This document shows positions 9,294 to 17,968 of a stretch of 64,000 nucleotides of DNA, piece by piece. The translations under genes and the position numbers were made by a program. Position 1 is the stretch's first letter, and each line of letters starts with the position of its first letter. The stretch spans positions 124,001 to 188,000 of the forward strand of contig NZ_JAHXRL010000004.1 of NCBI RefSeq assembly GCF_019392245.1. The letters are read 5' to 3'. The stretch is from Sulfitobacter sp. CW3 (GTDB lineage: Bacteria; Pseudomonadota; Alphaproteobacteria; Rhodobacterales; Rhodobacteraceae). The notes beneath the pieces were generated by a model. The model was not told where the DNA came from, did not search any database, and saw only the letters and a program-made list of their open reading frames with translations.

Positions 9294-9998
9294 TCAAGTT
9301 AACGTGGCCCAATCCAGTGCAGTTTCAAGCGCAGTATACATGCATGCGCTGGTGGGCGCATCAGCCACTATCAATTTCCTTGCGCCACAATGTGCAAGCG
9401 GTTTCGCAACCGCGTCACTAAACGCAATTATAACGAGATTTTCGATATTTGCGCAAAAACTTGCGAAGTGCATCGCGGTCCTGGGTGAAAAAACCGTTAC
9501 AATCCAAGGTATTCCCGAGGATAGCGCCTGTTGTGCCTCGGGTGACAGCGGCAAAAGCTGTTGGTCGTAAACCGCTATGGCCTCTGTCTGTACGCCGATA
9601 TCTGACAAACGTGCGGCGATATCGCCCCGCTGATGCACGCCGCTGATATGAACCAAGGGGCCACGGGGCGACATCTTGGTCAGCTCTTTAATCAATTCTT
9701 CTGCATTTTGGCCCGAAACGCTGGCGTTCCAGCCGTTTTCCCGCGCGACACGGGCCGTGCGTTCGCCCACGCAATAAGCCGTGCGCCCATTCCCCGGCTC
9801 TGCGTGATCCACACCGTTTGCCGACGTAAAAATCACGCCGCGATAGCGGGTCATATCCACAACCGCCCCAGTCGGCACGATTTCCAGCAACGGACTGATA
9901 AGAACCGACAGCTTTGCCCGCACATCGGGCTTGATCCCGTCGATGAACCGCACAGAATCTGGCGCAGGTCGGGTCATGATCAGCACAGGCAGCGACAT
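9294..9998 (-). CDS. hemD: Uroporphyrinogen-III synthase
   Basis: About 234 residues from ATG 9998 (the frame extends 13 codons further, but homologues start near [11 protein letters not shown]). Two Rossmann-like halves are visible, with VIFTSANGV (about 70-78) and a C-terminal [13 protein letters not shown] / [13 protein letters not shown] region characteristic of the weakly conserved HemD family. It cyclises hydroxymethylbilane to uroporphyrinogen III. It is first in the hemD-mic60-hemY operon and divergent from tsaD, with an 80-nt shared intergenic region. A 73-nt gap with no visible terminator separates it from mic60. Confidence 0.85.
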   Translation of the reverse strand: MSLPVLIMTRPAPDSVRFIDGIKPDVRAKLSVLISPLLEIVPTGAVVDMTRYRGVIFTSANGVDHAEPGNGRTAYCVGERTARVARENGWNASVSGQNAEELIKELTKMSPRGPLVHISGVHQRGDIAARLSDIGVQTEAIAVYDQQLLPLSPEAQQALSSGIPWIVTVFSPRTAMHFASFCANIENLVIIAFSDAVAKPLAHCGARKLIVADAPTSACMYTALETALDWATLT

Positions 9999-10078
9999 TC
10001 GGCAGCAGTACCCCAAGGATTGTTCCGTCTGTCCCAAGGTGTTACTTGGCGAAGGTCACCCTTGCAACGGAAACGGCC

Positions 10079-11164
10079 ATGATTGTTCTAGGATTAGAAA
10101 GCAGCTGCGACGATACCGCTGCCGCCATAGTGCGCCATTCGCCCGACGCAGATGGGATTGTTTTGTCGTCTGTCGTGGTTGGGCAAACCGATTTACACGC
10201 GGCTTTTGGCGGGGTTGTCCCTGAAATCGCCGCCCGCGCCCACGCGGAAAAGCTTGACCTGTGTGTTGAACAGGCACTGGAGAAAGCGGCTCTAACACTG
10301 GGTGAAATCGACGCAATCGCGGTGACGGCCGGGCCGGGTTTGATCGGCGGGGTCCTGTCGGGCGTGATGTGCGCCAAGGGGCTATCGGCCGCGACGGGCA
10401 AACCGCTGTACGGCGTTAACCATCTGGCGGGGCATGCGCTGACGCCGCGTCTGACCGATAACGTATCCTATCCCTATCTGATGCTATTGGTGTCAGGCGG
10501 GCATTGCCAATTTCTGCTGGTGCACGGCGCTGACAGGTTCGAACGGCTGGGCGGCACAATTGATGACGCCCCGGGCGAAGCATTTGACAAAGTCGCGCGC
10601 CTGATTTCACTATCTCAACCCGGTGGCCCCGAGATTGAAAAGGCGGCGTTGAACGGTAATCCGAAACGCTTTGCCTTGCCGCGCCCTCTGCTGGACAGAC
10701 CCGATTGCGACATGTCGTTCTCGGGGCTCAAGACCGCCGTGCTGCGCGCCCGTGACAAGGTGATTGCCGAAAAAGGCGGGCTGACCGTTCAGGATCAGGC
10801 CGACCTAGCCGCCGGGTTTCAAGCTGCGGTCGTGGATGTATTGGCCGAGAAGACACGGCGCGCCATGACCGTCTATATGGAACACGCCCCCGCCGATCCT
10901 GCCTTGTGCGTTGCTGGTGGTGTTGCTGCGAACACGGCCATTCGCCACGGGTTAGAGACTGTTTCGAACGAAAACGCTGCCAGATTCATCGCGCCGCCGC
11001 TTGCGCTTTGTACCGACAATGCCGCCATGATCGCATATGCCGCGGCAGAGCAAAGCAGCCTGCGCGGGCCGGACGATCTGACATTATCCGCCCGCCCACG
11101 GTGGCCGCTGGATACCAATCAGCCGTCCATGTTGGGCAGCGGTAAAAAAGGGGCCAAAGCATGA
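10079..11164 (+). CDS. tsaD: tRNA N6-adenosine threonylcarbamoyltransferase
   Basis: A 361-residue Kae1/TsaD protein that transfers threonylcarbamoyl from TC-AMP to A37 of ANN-decoding tRNAs, working with TsaB and TsaE; tsaE is also in this window at 39276. The N-terminal [16 protein letters not shown] and the metal-binding HLAGH (His115, His119) are diagnostic. [10 protein letters not shown] and [11 protein letters not shown] complete the ASKHA fold. The start is ATG 10079; the frame is open 11 codons upstream, but the family begins at this Met. Its stop overlaps the gpsA start by 4 nt. Confidence 0.96.
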   Translation: MIVLGLESSCDDTAAAIVRHSPDADGIVLSSVVVGQTDLHAAFGGVVPEIAARAHAEKLDLCVEQALEKAALTLGEIDAIAVTAGPGLIGGVLSGVMCAKGLSAATGKPLYGVNHLAGHALTPRLTDNVSYPYLMLLVSGGHCQFLLVHGADRFERLGGTIDDAPGEAFDKVARLISLSQPGGPEIEKAALNGNPKRFALPRPLLDRPDCDMSFSGLKTAVLRARDKVIAEKGGLTVQDQADLAAGFQAAVVDVLAEKTRRAMTVYMEHAPADPALCVAGGVAANTAIRHGLETVSNENAARFIAPPLALCTDNAAMIAYAAAEQSSLRGPDDLTLSARPRWPLDTNQPSMLGSGKKGAKA

Positions 11165-12114
11165 GCATCGCAGTTCTTGGCGCTGGCGCATTCGGAACAG
11201 CGCTGGCCATTTCGCTGGCACATAAAGGGCCTGTTTCACTGTGGGCGCGTGACAGCGGCAGCATGGCGCAAGCGCGCGAAAACACCAAACGACTGCCCGG
11301 CTGCCCCTTTCCTGACGCGCTTTTCGTGACCGAAGCGATTGCAGACGCGACAAAGGCCGACATTATTTTGATCGCTGTGCCCATGCAAAAACTGCGCGGG
11401 TTTCTAACCCAGAACGCCGGTTTTCTGGATGGCAAAACCATCATCGCCTGTTGCAAGGGGATCGAGCTGCAAACCGGGCTTGGTCCCATTGCCGTGATCC
11501 GCGAAACGCTGGCGGATGCGGTGCCGGCCATTCTGACTGGTCCCAGCTTTGGTGCCGATATCGCACGGGGGTTGCCGACGGCGCTGACCTTGGCCTGTGC
11601 AGATGCGGACGTGGGCAAAACGCTGCAAACCGCGCTAACGACAGACAATCTGCGGCTTTATCGGACGACCGATACGATTGGCGCTGAGCTGGGCGGCGCG
11701 TTAAAGAACGTGGTCGCAATTGCCTGCGGTGCCGCGATGGGTGCCGGTCTGGGGGAAAGCGCGCGCGCCGCGTTGATGACCCGGGGCTTTGCCGAAATGC
11801 AACGGCTGGCGGAACATCTAAAAGCCCGGCCTGAAACCATGTCCGGGCTGTCCGGCTTTGGCGATCTGGTGCTGACCTGTACCTCTGCGCAATCGCGGAA
11901 CTACCGGCTGGGCCTCGCTTTCGGTGAAAACCAGCCCTTTGACAGCACCACAACCGTCGAAGGGGCCGCCACAGCCCGCGCGGTTGATGCGCTTGCCCGG
12001 GAACGCGGGTTGGATCTGCCGATCACCGCGGCCGTTGCAGGGCTGGTCGAGAACCGTTTAGATGTTCCCAGCGCTATGAAATCGCTTTTGACCCGTCCGC
12101 TAAAGGAAGAATAA
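11161..12114 (+). CDS. gpsA: NAD(P)H-dependent glycerol-3-phosphate dehydrogenase
   Basis: A 317-residue protein that reduces dihydroxyacetone phosphate to sn-glycerol 3-phosphate for phospholipid synthesis. The N-terminal Rossmann motif is [13 protein letters not shown] (residues 4-16). The catalytic region includes [15 protein letters not shown] and [14 protein letters not shown]. It is coupled to tsaD by an ATGA overlap and followed after 1 nt by the YciI gene. Length is normal for the family. Confidence 0.96.
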   Translation: MSIAVLGAGAFGTALAISLAHKGPVSLWARDSGSMAQARENTKRLPGCPFPDALFVTEAIADATKADIILIAVPMQKLRGFLTQNAGFLDGKTIIACCKGIELQTGLGPIAVIRETLADAVPAILTGPSFGADIARGLPTALTLACADADVGKTLQTALTTDNLRLYRTTDTIGAELGGALKNVVAIACGAAMGAGLGESARAALMTRGFAEMQRLAEHLKARPETMSGLSGFGDLVLTCTSAQSRNYRLGLAFGENQPFDSTTTVEGAATARAVDALARERGLDLPITAAVAGLVENRLDVPSAMKSLLTRPLKEE

Positions 12115-12115
12115 T

Positions 12116-12388
12116 ATGCTCGTTGCCCTATTTGCCCATGACAAACCCGGCGCATTGCCAGTGCGTCAGGAAAACCGCCCGGCCCATGTCGATTACCTGA
12201 AATCAACCGGTTGCGTCGCGCAGGCCGGCCCTTTGCTGGACGCAGACGGGCAAATGTGCGGATCGCTGGTGATTTTGGACGTCGTTGATATGGCCGCCGC
12301 GCAAAGCTGGGCGGATAATGACCCCTACGCCAAGGCCGATCTGTTTGTGGATGTACAACTGGTCGCGTGGAACAGGGTCATCGGCTGA
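12116..12388 (+). CDS. YciI family protein
   Basis: A 90-residue ferredoxin-like alpha/beta protein of the YCII family. The family's His/Asp pair is represented by HDKPGA at the N-terminus and by RPAHVDYL. GPLLDADGQMCGSLVI and DPYAKADLF are typical of YciI, where the consensus is DPf..aGl. Members are small dimeric proteins of uncertain enzymatic role. It lies between gpsA and the EVE-domain gene, and its stop shares bases with the next start (TGATG). Confidence 0.85.
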   Translation: MLVALFAHDKPGALPVRQENRPAHVDYLKSTGCVAQAGPLLDADGQMCGSLVILDVVDMAAAQSWADNDPYAKADLFVDVQLVAWNRVIG

Positions 12389-12807
12389 TGGCCTATTGGT
12401 TGTTCAAATCCGAACCATCAACATGGGGATGGGATGATCAGGTCGCCAAAGGCGACGAGGGCGAGGAATGGGACGGCGTGCGCAACTATCAGGCGCGTAA
12501 TTTCATGCGCGATATGGCGATAGGCGACCGTGGGTTTTTCTATCATTCGCAAGGGGAACGCGCCATTGTCGGCATCGTCGAGGTCTGCGCCGAGGCGCAT
12601 CAGGACAGCTCTACCGATGATGCGCGGTGGACCTGTGTCGATATCAAAGCCGTCCGCCCGTTCAAAAACCCGGTCACGCTGGACCAGATCAAGGCTGATG
12701 GCCGGTTTGACGATATGCCCTTGGTCAAAAGCCCGCGGTTGTCGGTGCAGCCTGTCACGGATCAACAATGGCAACGGATTTGCGCGATGGGCGACACCGA
12801 AGCGTAA
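12388..12807 (+). CDS. EVE domain protein
   Basis: A 139-residue PUA-like EVE-domain protein, recognised by MAYWLFKSEPSTWGW at the N-terminus, WDGVRNYQARNFMR (about residues 32-45) and GFFYHSQGERAIVGI. EVE domains bind modified bases in DNA or RNA, and the free-standing form is widespread in Proteobacteria. The start is placed at ATG 12388, which overlaps the YciI stop; the frame continues 7 codons upstream without a ribosome-binding site. It is last in the tsaD-gpsA-yciI operon and is followed by a strong hairpin. Confidence 0.88.
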   Translation: MAYWLFKSEPSTWGWDDQVAKGDEGEEWDGVRNYQARNFMRDMAIGDRGFFYHSQGERAIVGIVEVCAEAHQDSSTDDARWTCVDIKAVRPFKNPVTLDQIKADGRFDDMPLVKSPRLSVQPVTDQQWQRICAMGDTEA

Positions 12808-12830
12808 ACTATTAAGCCTATGAAATGTAA

Positions 12831-12861
12831 AAAGGGTTCCGGCACAGTGCCAGAACCCTTT
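12831..12861 (+). terminator. Terminator of the tsaD-gpsA operon
   Basis: A stem of AAAGGGTTC / GAACCCTTT extended by GGCA / TGCC across one C-A mismatch, with a 3-nt loop. The T-tract is short (TTT then CTC). The rest of 12862-13000 holds no gene or RNA that I recognise. Confidence 0.7.
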
Positions 12862-13000
12862 CTCACCCCACGCGTTCCCCGAAAGGCCACCTCGCGTGTA
12901 TCGAAATATGTTCTGGCCATCCTGACCGACTTGTATGTGGTACTCCCCCGAACGATTCAGTGCAAGAATCTAGTATTTCAAAGGGGATATAATAAAGAAA

Positions 13001-13022
13001 CGCCCAATTAACCAATTGGGCG
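13001..13022 (-). terminator. Terminator of the DUF2853 gene
   Basis: A perfect 9-bp inverted repeat CGCCCAATT / AATTGGGCG with a 4-nt loop. Read on the minus strand it is followed by TTTCTTTATT. It lies 39 nt past the DUF2853 stop. Confidence 0.85.
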
Positions 13023-13060
13023 CTCCTCTCTCGGGTTCACGTTGGTAACGGGCGCGCGAC

Positions 13061-13402
13061 TTAGCCGTACACAGCCTCTTTGCCAAAGTGTTTGGTCAGC
13101 ATGTAATAGATGACGGCGCGGTATTTGTTGCGCTCGGATTTTCCGTAGATTTCGACTACTTTATGGATCGCTTCCATCAGCTCGGGGCCATCGGCCATGC
13201 CCAGCTTTTTCATCAGAAAGTTCTGTTTAACCAGCTCAAGTTCGCTTTCTTGGCCCGCTGCGACGGTCTGTGCATCCGCATTGTAGATCGACGGGCCGCA
13301 GCCAATCGTCACTTTGGTCAACAAAGGCATATCAGGTGTCATGCCACATTTGTTCGTCAGATCATCCGCGTATTTCGCGATCCATTCGTCTCTCTTGCCC
13401 AT
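13061..13402 (-). CDS. DUF2853 family protein
   Basis: A 113-residue, highly charged, all-helical cytoplasmic protein matching DUF2853: an N-terminal KRDEWIAKYADDL, a central TKVTIGCGPSIYNADAQTVA, and a C-terminal YRAVIYYMLTKHFGKE. Function is unknown. It is monocistronic with its own terminator. The upstream region shared with the divergent diheme peroxidase gene contains a CtrA-like repeat element, so the two may be co-regulated. Confidence 0.85.
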   Translation of the reverse strand: MGKRDEWIAKYADDLTNKCGMTPDMPLLTKVTIGCGPSIYNADAQTVAAGQESELELVKQNFLMKKLGMADGPELMEAIHKVVEIYGKSERNKYRAVIYYMLTKHFGKEAVYG

Positions 13403-13518
13403 TACTTGGCTCCCAGTTTTGTTCCTGACCGATGTATTGCGGCCTTGAATTAGACCCTAGTCAGAAATTTGCGTTGGCAAAAGATATTTTTGTCCCGCTG
13501 ACGTAGGATAGGGCCAAC

Positions 13519-13544
13519 CGATTCTTAACGATTCCTTAACGATT
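13519..13544. promoter_or_regulatory. Direct-repeat element with CtrA-consensus and GANTC sites
   Basis: The core TTAACGATTCCTTAA (13525-13539) matches the CtrA full-site consensus TTAA-N7-TTAA. CGATTCTTAA, CGATTCCTTAA and CGATT occur in tandem, so two GATTC (GANTC, CcrM methyltransferase) sites fall at 13520-13524 and 13530-13534, the second inside the CtrA spacer. It sits between DUF2853 (start 13402) and the MauG-like gene (start 13605). Confidence 0.5.
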
Positions 13545-13604
13545 GCCGGTTTTAGCACCCGAACATCGCCGCGAAATGAACCGGCAGATCACCTTGTTGA
13601 ACGA

Positions 13605-14981
13605 ATGAAACTAAGCGATGCTGGCCCCATGATTTTGCTTCGCCCCGCCGCTTTCATCGCGATCACCAGCGCCTTTGGTGCCTTTGCCGGACCGTTGCCT
13701 GATCCGATCCCCGCATCGGCCTATGCCCCTGTAAACATGGACGAAGCCACACTGGGCCAGCTACTGTTTTACGATCCTATTCTGTCGGGCAACAAGAATA
13801 TCGCCTGCGCCACCTGCCACCATCCGAAATTTGCCACCAGCGACGGGCTGTCGCTGGGCATCGGCGAGGGCGGCATCGGGCTGGGGATGGAACGGCGCAG
13901 CAACCCCGATAACATGCCGCCCCACCGGATTCCGCGTAATTCGCCTGCGTTATTCAACCTTGGCGCTGCTGAATTTACGGTCATGTTTCACGATGGCCGG
14001 ATCGAGGTCGACGATACCACGCGCTCTGGCTTTCGGACGCCGCTGGATGACGACATGCTGGCCGGCTTTGCCTCGCTTTTGTCGGCGCAAACGATGTTTC
14101 CTGTTCTAAGTCCCGATGAAATGGCTGGCCAAGAGCTTGAGAATGACGTCTCCAAGGCCGTGCGGCAGGGGCTGATCACCGGCGACGGGGGCGCATGGGA
14201 TATACTGGCGCGCAGGGTTGCCGCCCTGCCCGACTATGCCCAGCGGTTTCAGGCCGTTTACGATCATATCGACAACCCCGACCAAATCGCCTTTACCGAT
14301 ATCTCGAATGCAATTGCGGTATTTGTTGCCCATGAATGGCGGTCGGACACGTCGGTATTTGACGCCTATCTGCGCGACCCTGATGCGGCCTACCCCCTAG
14401 ATGCGGCCCACGGGATGGACCTGTTTTACGAGGATGCAGGATGCAGCAGCTGCCATAAAGGGCCTTTTCAGACAGATCACAGCTTTCACCCCATGGGCGC
14501 GCCGCAACTTGGCCCGGGTAAGGCGGCCGTGTTCGAAAATCACGCCAATGATCTGGGCAGGAACAGGGTAACCGGCGATCCGGCGGATGCGTTTGCGTTT
14601 CGCACGCCGTCTTTGCGCAATGTCATGCAGACCGGGCCGTGGGGCCATGCCGGTGCCCACAGCAAGATTGATGAGTTCATCCGCGATCACCTAGATCCGG
14701 TAGCAGCCGCAAACCGGTTCGCCCCAGATGCCGGGGCGCGCAGCACTGTGCAGTTGCCCCCGCTAAAGGCCGATGACTGGCGCGAAATGGATGATCCGGT
14801 GGCACGTGATCGTATTGTTCAGGCGGCGCTGATCCGTGCGCCTGTTACCCTGAATCCGCCGGATATCGCAGCCATAGTGGCGTTCCTGCGAAGCTTGGAC
14901 GACGACACGGCGCTAAACGGGCGCATGGGCATTCCCGACGCCGTGCCCAGTGGTTTGGCAGTCGGTGGTGTCGCGGATTAA
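13605..14981 (+). CDS. Diheme cytochrome c peroxidase / MauG-like protein
   Basis: A 458-residue secreted diheme protein. The N-terminus is a signal peptide (ILLRPAAFIAITSAFGAFA), and two haem-c motifs are visible: CATCH at residues 68-72 and CSSCH at 280-284. LGQLLFYDPILSGN before the first motif and FAFRTPSLRNVMQTGPWGHAG in the C-terminal domain are typical of the CcpA/MauG superfamily. It could be a peroxide-reducing enzyme or a MauG-like oxidase acting on a protein partner. ATG 13605 is used; ATG 13629, directly before the hydrophobic stretch, is equally possible. It overlaps the convergent ASPIC/UnbV gene by 4 nt, which suggests a paired function. Confidence 0.85.
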   Translation: MKLSDAGPMILLRPAAFIAITSAFGAFAGPLPDPIPASAYAPVNMDEATLGQLLFYDPILSGNKNIACATCHHPKFATSDGLSLGIGEGGIGLGMERRSNPDNMPPHRIPRNSPALFNLGAAEFTVMFHDGRIEVDDTTRSGFRTPLDDDMLAGFASLLSAQTMFPVLSPDEMAGQELENDVSKAVRQGLITGDGGAWDILARRVAALPDYAQRFQAVYDHIDNPDQIAFTDISNAIAVFVAHEWRSDTSVFDAYLRDPDAAYPLDAAHGMDLFYEDAGCSSCHKGPFQTDHSFHPMGAPQLGPGKAAVFENHANDLGRNRVTGDPADAFAFRTPSLRNVMQTGPWGHAGAHSKIDEFIRDHLDPVAAANRFAPDAGARSTVQLPPLKADDWREMDDPVARDRIVQAALIRAPVTLNPPDIAAIVAFLRSLDDDTALNGRMGIPDAVPSGLAVGGVAD

Positions 14982-16492
14982 TCAGCTTGGCGGATGGTCA
15001 GCGTTCCGCCAGCCTTCACCGTAAACCCGTCACTTTGTGATCCGTCCGGCCAGCGCACACTCACCTGCGCCTTATCCGCATCCCCTAGGCCGAAATGCAG
15101 CGGCAGGGCGACGGCACCGGCATGCCCACCACCGATGGTAACCTGTTGGCTTTGCTGCATATCCCCCGCGCTGATGCTAACCCGCGCCCCGATGGCAAAG
15201 CGGTTGCCACCTGCCCCTTGCAACTGCACCGACGCGGCATTGCCCGCCCCTTGGGTCATATTCTGATACAGCCGCATCGGCGCACGGCGGTTGACCACCA
15301 CCAGATCAAGCAGGCCATCGCCGTCAAAATCGGCCAGCCCGGCCCCCCGTGACCGCGCAACATCCGCGATGCCCGCACTTTCTCCGGCCTCGGTAAACCT
15401 GCCATCATTCCCTTGGACAAGCAGGTTATTCGGGTCGCGCGTGGCCATGCCCGGCATCTGATCCACGTTGCCCTTGGCGATAAACAAATCAGGCATGGCA
15501 TCGTTATTTACGTCACCGAATGTTGCGTGCCATCCCGTTGATGGCCGCCCATCGCCCTTAAGATAAGGGATATGCGCATAGGTTCCGATGTCATAGGGCG
15601 CGTTCACATATGTGCCGTCCGGCTGGGCAATCTGCATCAGCTGATCCCCCATAGACGTCAGCATCAGCTCGTCCCGGCCATCGCCAGTCAGGTCCCGGCT
15701 GGCGATGCCCATGCCCCACAAAGACACCGCCGGAAACCCGTCATCAGGACCTAGAAAGCGGCGTTCGCGCATGTCCCACAACTGCTCTGCCCCGCCGGTC
15801 AGATAGTAATGCCGGTCATTCGATATGCGCAGCGACATCACCCCGCGCGCGTCTTGGGCGGCCAACATCGACAAGGTGCAATATCCGGGCGCAAGCGTTT
15901 CGGCGGTGTAACTTGGCGTATTTCCTGCAGAGGGCGACAGGATGGTGTGGGTATCGCAGGTGCCAAACGGCCCTTCGGGGTTCGCCCGATCCACATAGTG
16001 ACCAACGGCAAGCGTGGGAAACTGCGCGCCCGCGTCCCACCACGCGGTAAAGGCTGTCGTCCATTGATCTGTCTGTGGAATGCCCCAGCGTTCGGTCACA
16101 TCGTCAAAGCTGCAATCTGGCCCGCCGCGCAACACACGGTCAGGTCCGACACGCAATACATATAAATCCAGAACCGCGTCGCCATCCATGTCGATTGGAT
16201 AGGCCCCTGTCACACCGGTTAAATCGCCCAACGAGGCCATCGGCTCAAATGCAATTTCCCCATTATCAGAGACGTTTTTAAGCAAGATCATCGGCGACGC
16301 GCCACCAGCGGCCACGATATCTGGCAACCCATCGTTTGAACAATCAAAGACCGACACACCGCCGCCCACGAAATGCTCCCAACCGCCGGTATATTGGTGC
16401 TGTGGCACCCTGTCCGTGATGTCCTCGAATATCGGGTCTGCCTGAACCGATCCAGCCACCATGACCCAGATCAGGGACAGACAGCGGATCAT
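14978..16492 (-). CDS. Secreted FG-GAP / ASPIC-UnbV (CRTAC1-like) protein
   Basis: A 504-residue protein with a signal peptide (MIRCLSLIWVMVAGSVQA). It contains several FG-GAP/VCBS calcium-binding blades, seen as repeated DxDxDGxxD/N elements such as VFDCSNDGLPDIV, IDMDGDAVLDLYV, DVNNDAMPDLFI and ADFDGDGLLDLVV. A C-terminal ASPIC/UnbV domain contains VRWPDGSQSDGF. It should fold as a seven-bladed propeller outside the cytoplasm. Genes of this kind are often found beside diheme peroxidase genes, as here. Its ATG overlaps the stop of the xylose ROK regulator by 4 nt, so it is translated from that transcript or from an internal promoter. Confidence 0.85.
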   Translation of the reverse strand: MIRCLSLIWVMVAGSVQADPIFEDITDRVPQHQYTGGWEHFVGGGVSVFDCSNDGLPDIVAAGGASPMILLKNVSDNGEIAFEPMASLGDLTGVTGAYPIDMDGDAVLDLYVLRVGPDRVLRGGPDCSFDDVTERWGIPQTDQWTTAFTAWWDAGAQFPTLAVGHYVDRANPEGPFGTCDTHTILSPSAGNTPSYTAETLAPGYCTLSMLAAQDARGVMSLRISNDRHYYLTGGAEQLWDMRERRFLGPDDGFPAVSLWGMGIASRDLTGDGRDELMLTSMGDQLMQIAQPDGTYVNAPYDIGTYAHIPYLKGDGRPSTGWHATFGDVNNDAMPDLFIAKGNVDQMPGMATRDPNNLLVQGNDGRFTEAGESAGIADVARSRGAGLADFDGDGLLDLVVVNRRAPMRLYQNMTQGAGNAASVQLQGAGGNRFAIGARVSISAGDMQQSQQVTIGGGHAGAVALPLHFGLGDADKAQVSVRWPDGSQSDGFTVKAGGTLTIRQAD

Positions 16493-17763
16493 GCTGCGTT
16501 TTCACCCAGCAAAGCATCCGTGACCTCGGATAACGCCAGCGCCGCAGCGCCTTTCGCCCAGACAGAACCGCTCCACGCGTGGATATCCACAGGGGTGGGC
16601 GTGCGGCCAGCAGGCAGGATCATGCTGTTCATTTCGGCCAGCATGTCGTCGGTGGTCAGGTAGTCATAGCGCATCCGCTCACCGCTTAGGATGATCCGTT
16701 CGGGATCGAACAGCTGAACGATATTCGCCAACCCCACGCTTAAAAACCGCCCTGCGCGTCTGAATATCGCCAGCGCGGCCTCGTTTCCGGCATTGGCCTC
16801 GTCATATAGGGTTTCGATCATGGTCACGGCGGAATTGCTGGCTCTGGGGTCGCTATCCAGCGCGGTTCCGGCCTCTCGGACCAAAGCGTAATCGGCGACA
16901 TAGGCCTCAAGACAGCCACGTTGACCGCAGCGACACAGCGCACCATCAAGCTGCACCTTGGTGTGCCCCAATTCCATCCCCGGGCCCAGCGCGCCACGGA
17001 ACAAGCGGTTGTTCAGCACAAGCCCCATGCCAACGCCCCGTTCGATGGTCACCACAACGAAATTCGACGTGCCCCGCCCGGCCCCGAACCACAATTCGGC
17101 AAGCGTCAGCAGGTTGGTGTCATTGTCCAACGATACCGGCAGATCAAGCTCTTGCATCAGCTTTTCACGCAGGGGAATGTTGGTGTCGGTCAACACAGGC
17201 GACCATTGCACAATACCGGTGCACGCATCCACGATCCCCGGCAGCCCGATACCGATGGCGCTAATCGAATCATGGGTTTGACCGGCTTTATGCAACAGCT
17301 TCCGGATCAGGGTCGACACTTCGGCCAGCACCTCGGTGGTTGTCTGCCGTAATGCACCGCTGGCCAGATGTGCCTCAGCGATGACGTTGCCCGCTAAATC
17401 CAGCAAAATAGCGGTGTGACGTTCGTCCGACAGCTTCATCCCGATCACAAAACGGCTGGAGGGTGCAACACGCAATGCGATCGGCGGGCGGCCACGGCTG
17501 GGTCCGCGCTGGTTGTCCTCGACCTCTTGCAGCAGGCCGCGCGTGATCAGATCGGATGTGATGGTGGTGACCGAACCGGGGCTGATATCAAGGGTGCGGG
17601 CAACATCCATACGGGGCATATGCCCGGCGGCGCGCACCTGTTCAAACACCTGTTGGCGGAGAGGGCGAGTGTCGTCTTTTAACAGCATAAGCCGCGGTCC
17701 GCAGCCAGAAGCCGCTGTTTCACTGCCCTCAAGGCTGCCCTGTCTAATTAGTTTGCTGGCCAA
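16489..17763 (-). CDS. xylR: ROK family xylose-operon repressor
   Basis: A 424-residue protein with an N-terminal winged helix-turn-helix (MDVARTLDISPGSVTTITSDLI, about residues 52-73 in part) and a ROK sugar-binding domain. Both the IGIGLPGIVD/DNDTN motif and the ROK zinc site CRCGQRGCLEAY are present. It is divergent from xylF, so it should repress the xylose genes and respond to xylose. Translation most likely starts at TTG 17763, because GGGGAG lies 7-8 nt upstream and no ATG with a ribosome-binding site occurs before residue 26. The TTG lies inside a TTAGTTTG/CAAACTTTA inverted repeat. Its 3' end overlaps the UnbV gene. Confidence 0.88.
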   Translation of the reverse strand: MASKLIRQGSLEGSETAASGCGPRLMLLKDDTRPLRQQVFEQVRAAGHMPRMDVARTLDISPGSVTTITSDLITRGLLQEVEDNQRGPSRGRPPIALRVAPSSRFVIGMKLSDERHTAILLDLAGNVIAEAHLASGALRQTTTEVLAEVSTLIRKLLHKAGQTHDSISAIGIGLPGIVDACTGIVQWSPVLTDTNIPLREKLMQELDLPVSLDNDTNLLTLAELWFGAGRGTSNFVVVTIERGVGMGLVLNNRLFRGALGPGMELGHTKVQLDGALCRCGQRGCLEAYVADYALVREAGTALDSDPRASNSAVTMIETLYDEANAGNEAALAIFRRAGRFLSVGLANIVQLFDPERIILSGERMRYDYLTTDDMLAEMNSMILPAGRTPTPVDIHAWSGSVWAKGAAALALSEVTDALLGENAA

Positions 17764-17769
17764 ACTTTA
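17748..17769. promoter_or_regulatory. Candidate XylR (ROK) operator over the xylR start codon
   Basis: An inverted repeat TTAGTTTG (17748-17755), 5-nt spacer, CAAACTTTA (17761-17769). As I recall it, the half-site is identical to that of the Firmicute ROK-type xylose operator. It covers the xylR TTG start, so autoregulation is plausible. Confidence 0.4.
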
Positions 17770-17842
17770 TCTCCCCGCGAAATCCCTCGATCTAATCACT
17801 TCTCCCTAGATCCCCGGAAATAGGCCTCATTTTGCCGATGCC

Positions 17843-17883
17843 TGTCAAATTATTTGTCCGGTTTTTGAAAATTTATTTTGACA
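17843..17883. promoter_or_regulatory. Inverted repeat in the xylR-xylF intergenic region
   Basis: TGTCAAAT (17843-17850) and ATTTTGACA (17875-17883) form an inverted repeat around an AT-rich centre, 85 nt upstream of xylF. The right arm contains TTGACA, usable as a -35 hexamer for xylF, but I see no convincing -10 hexamer at 17 nt. Confidence 0.35.
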
Positions 17884-17968
17884 ACTGAATTAAAACGCGC
17901 AACCTCAGTACACGGAAAAAATCGATGCCGCCTAGGACATCGGAATCATTTCATCTGGGAGGAAAGAA

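Noticed and set aside
8157..9302. 381-codon open frame on the plus strand, Ala/Val/Phe-rich
   Set aside because: It is the antisense of the Ala/Thr/Lys-rich low-complexity part of Mic60. It has no domain and no ribosome-binding site, and low-complexity codons explain the lack of stops.
12820..13011. 63-codon frame after the EVE gene
   Set aside because: It begins at a terminator hairpin and ends in the terminator of DUF2853; the sequence has no conserved look.
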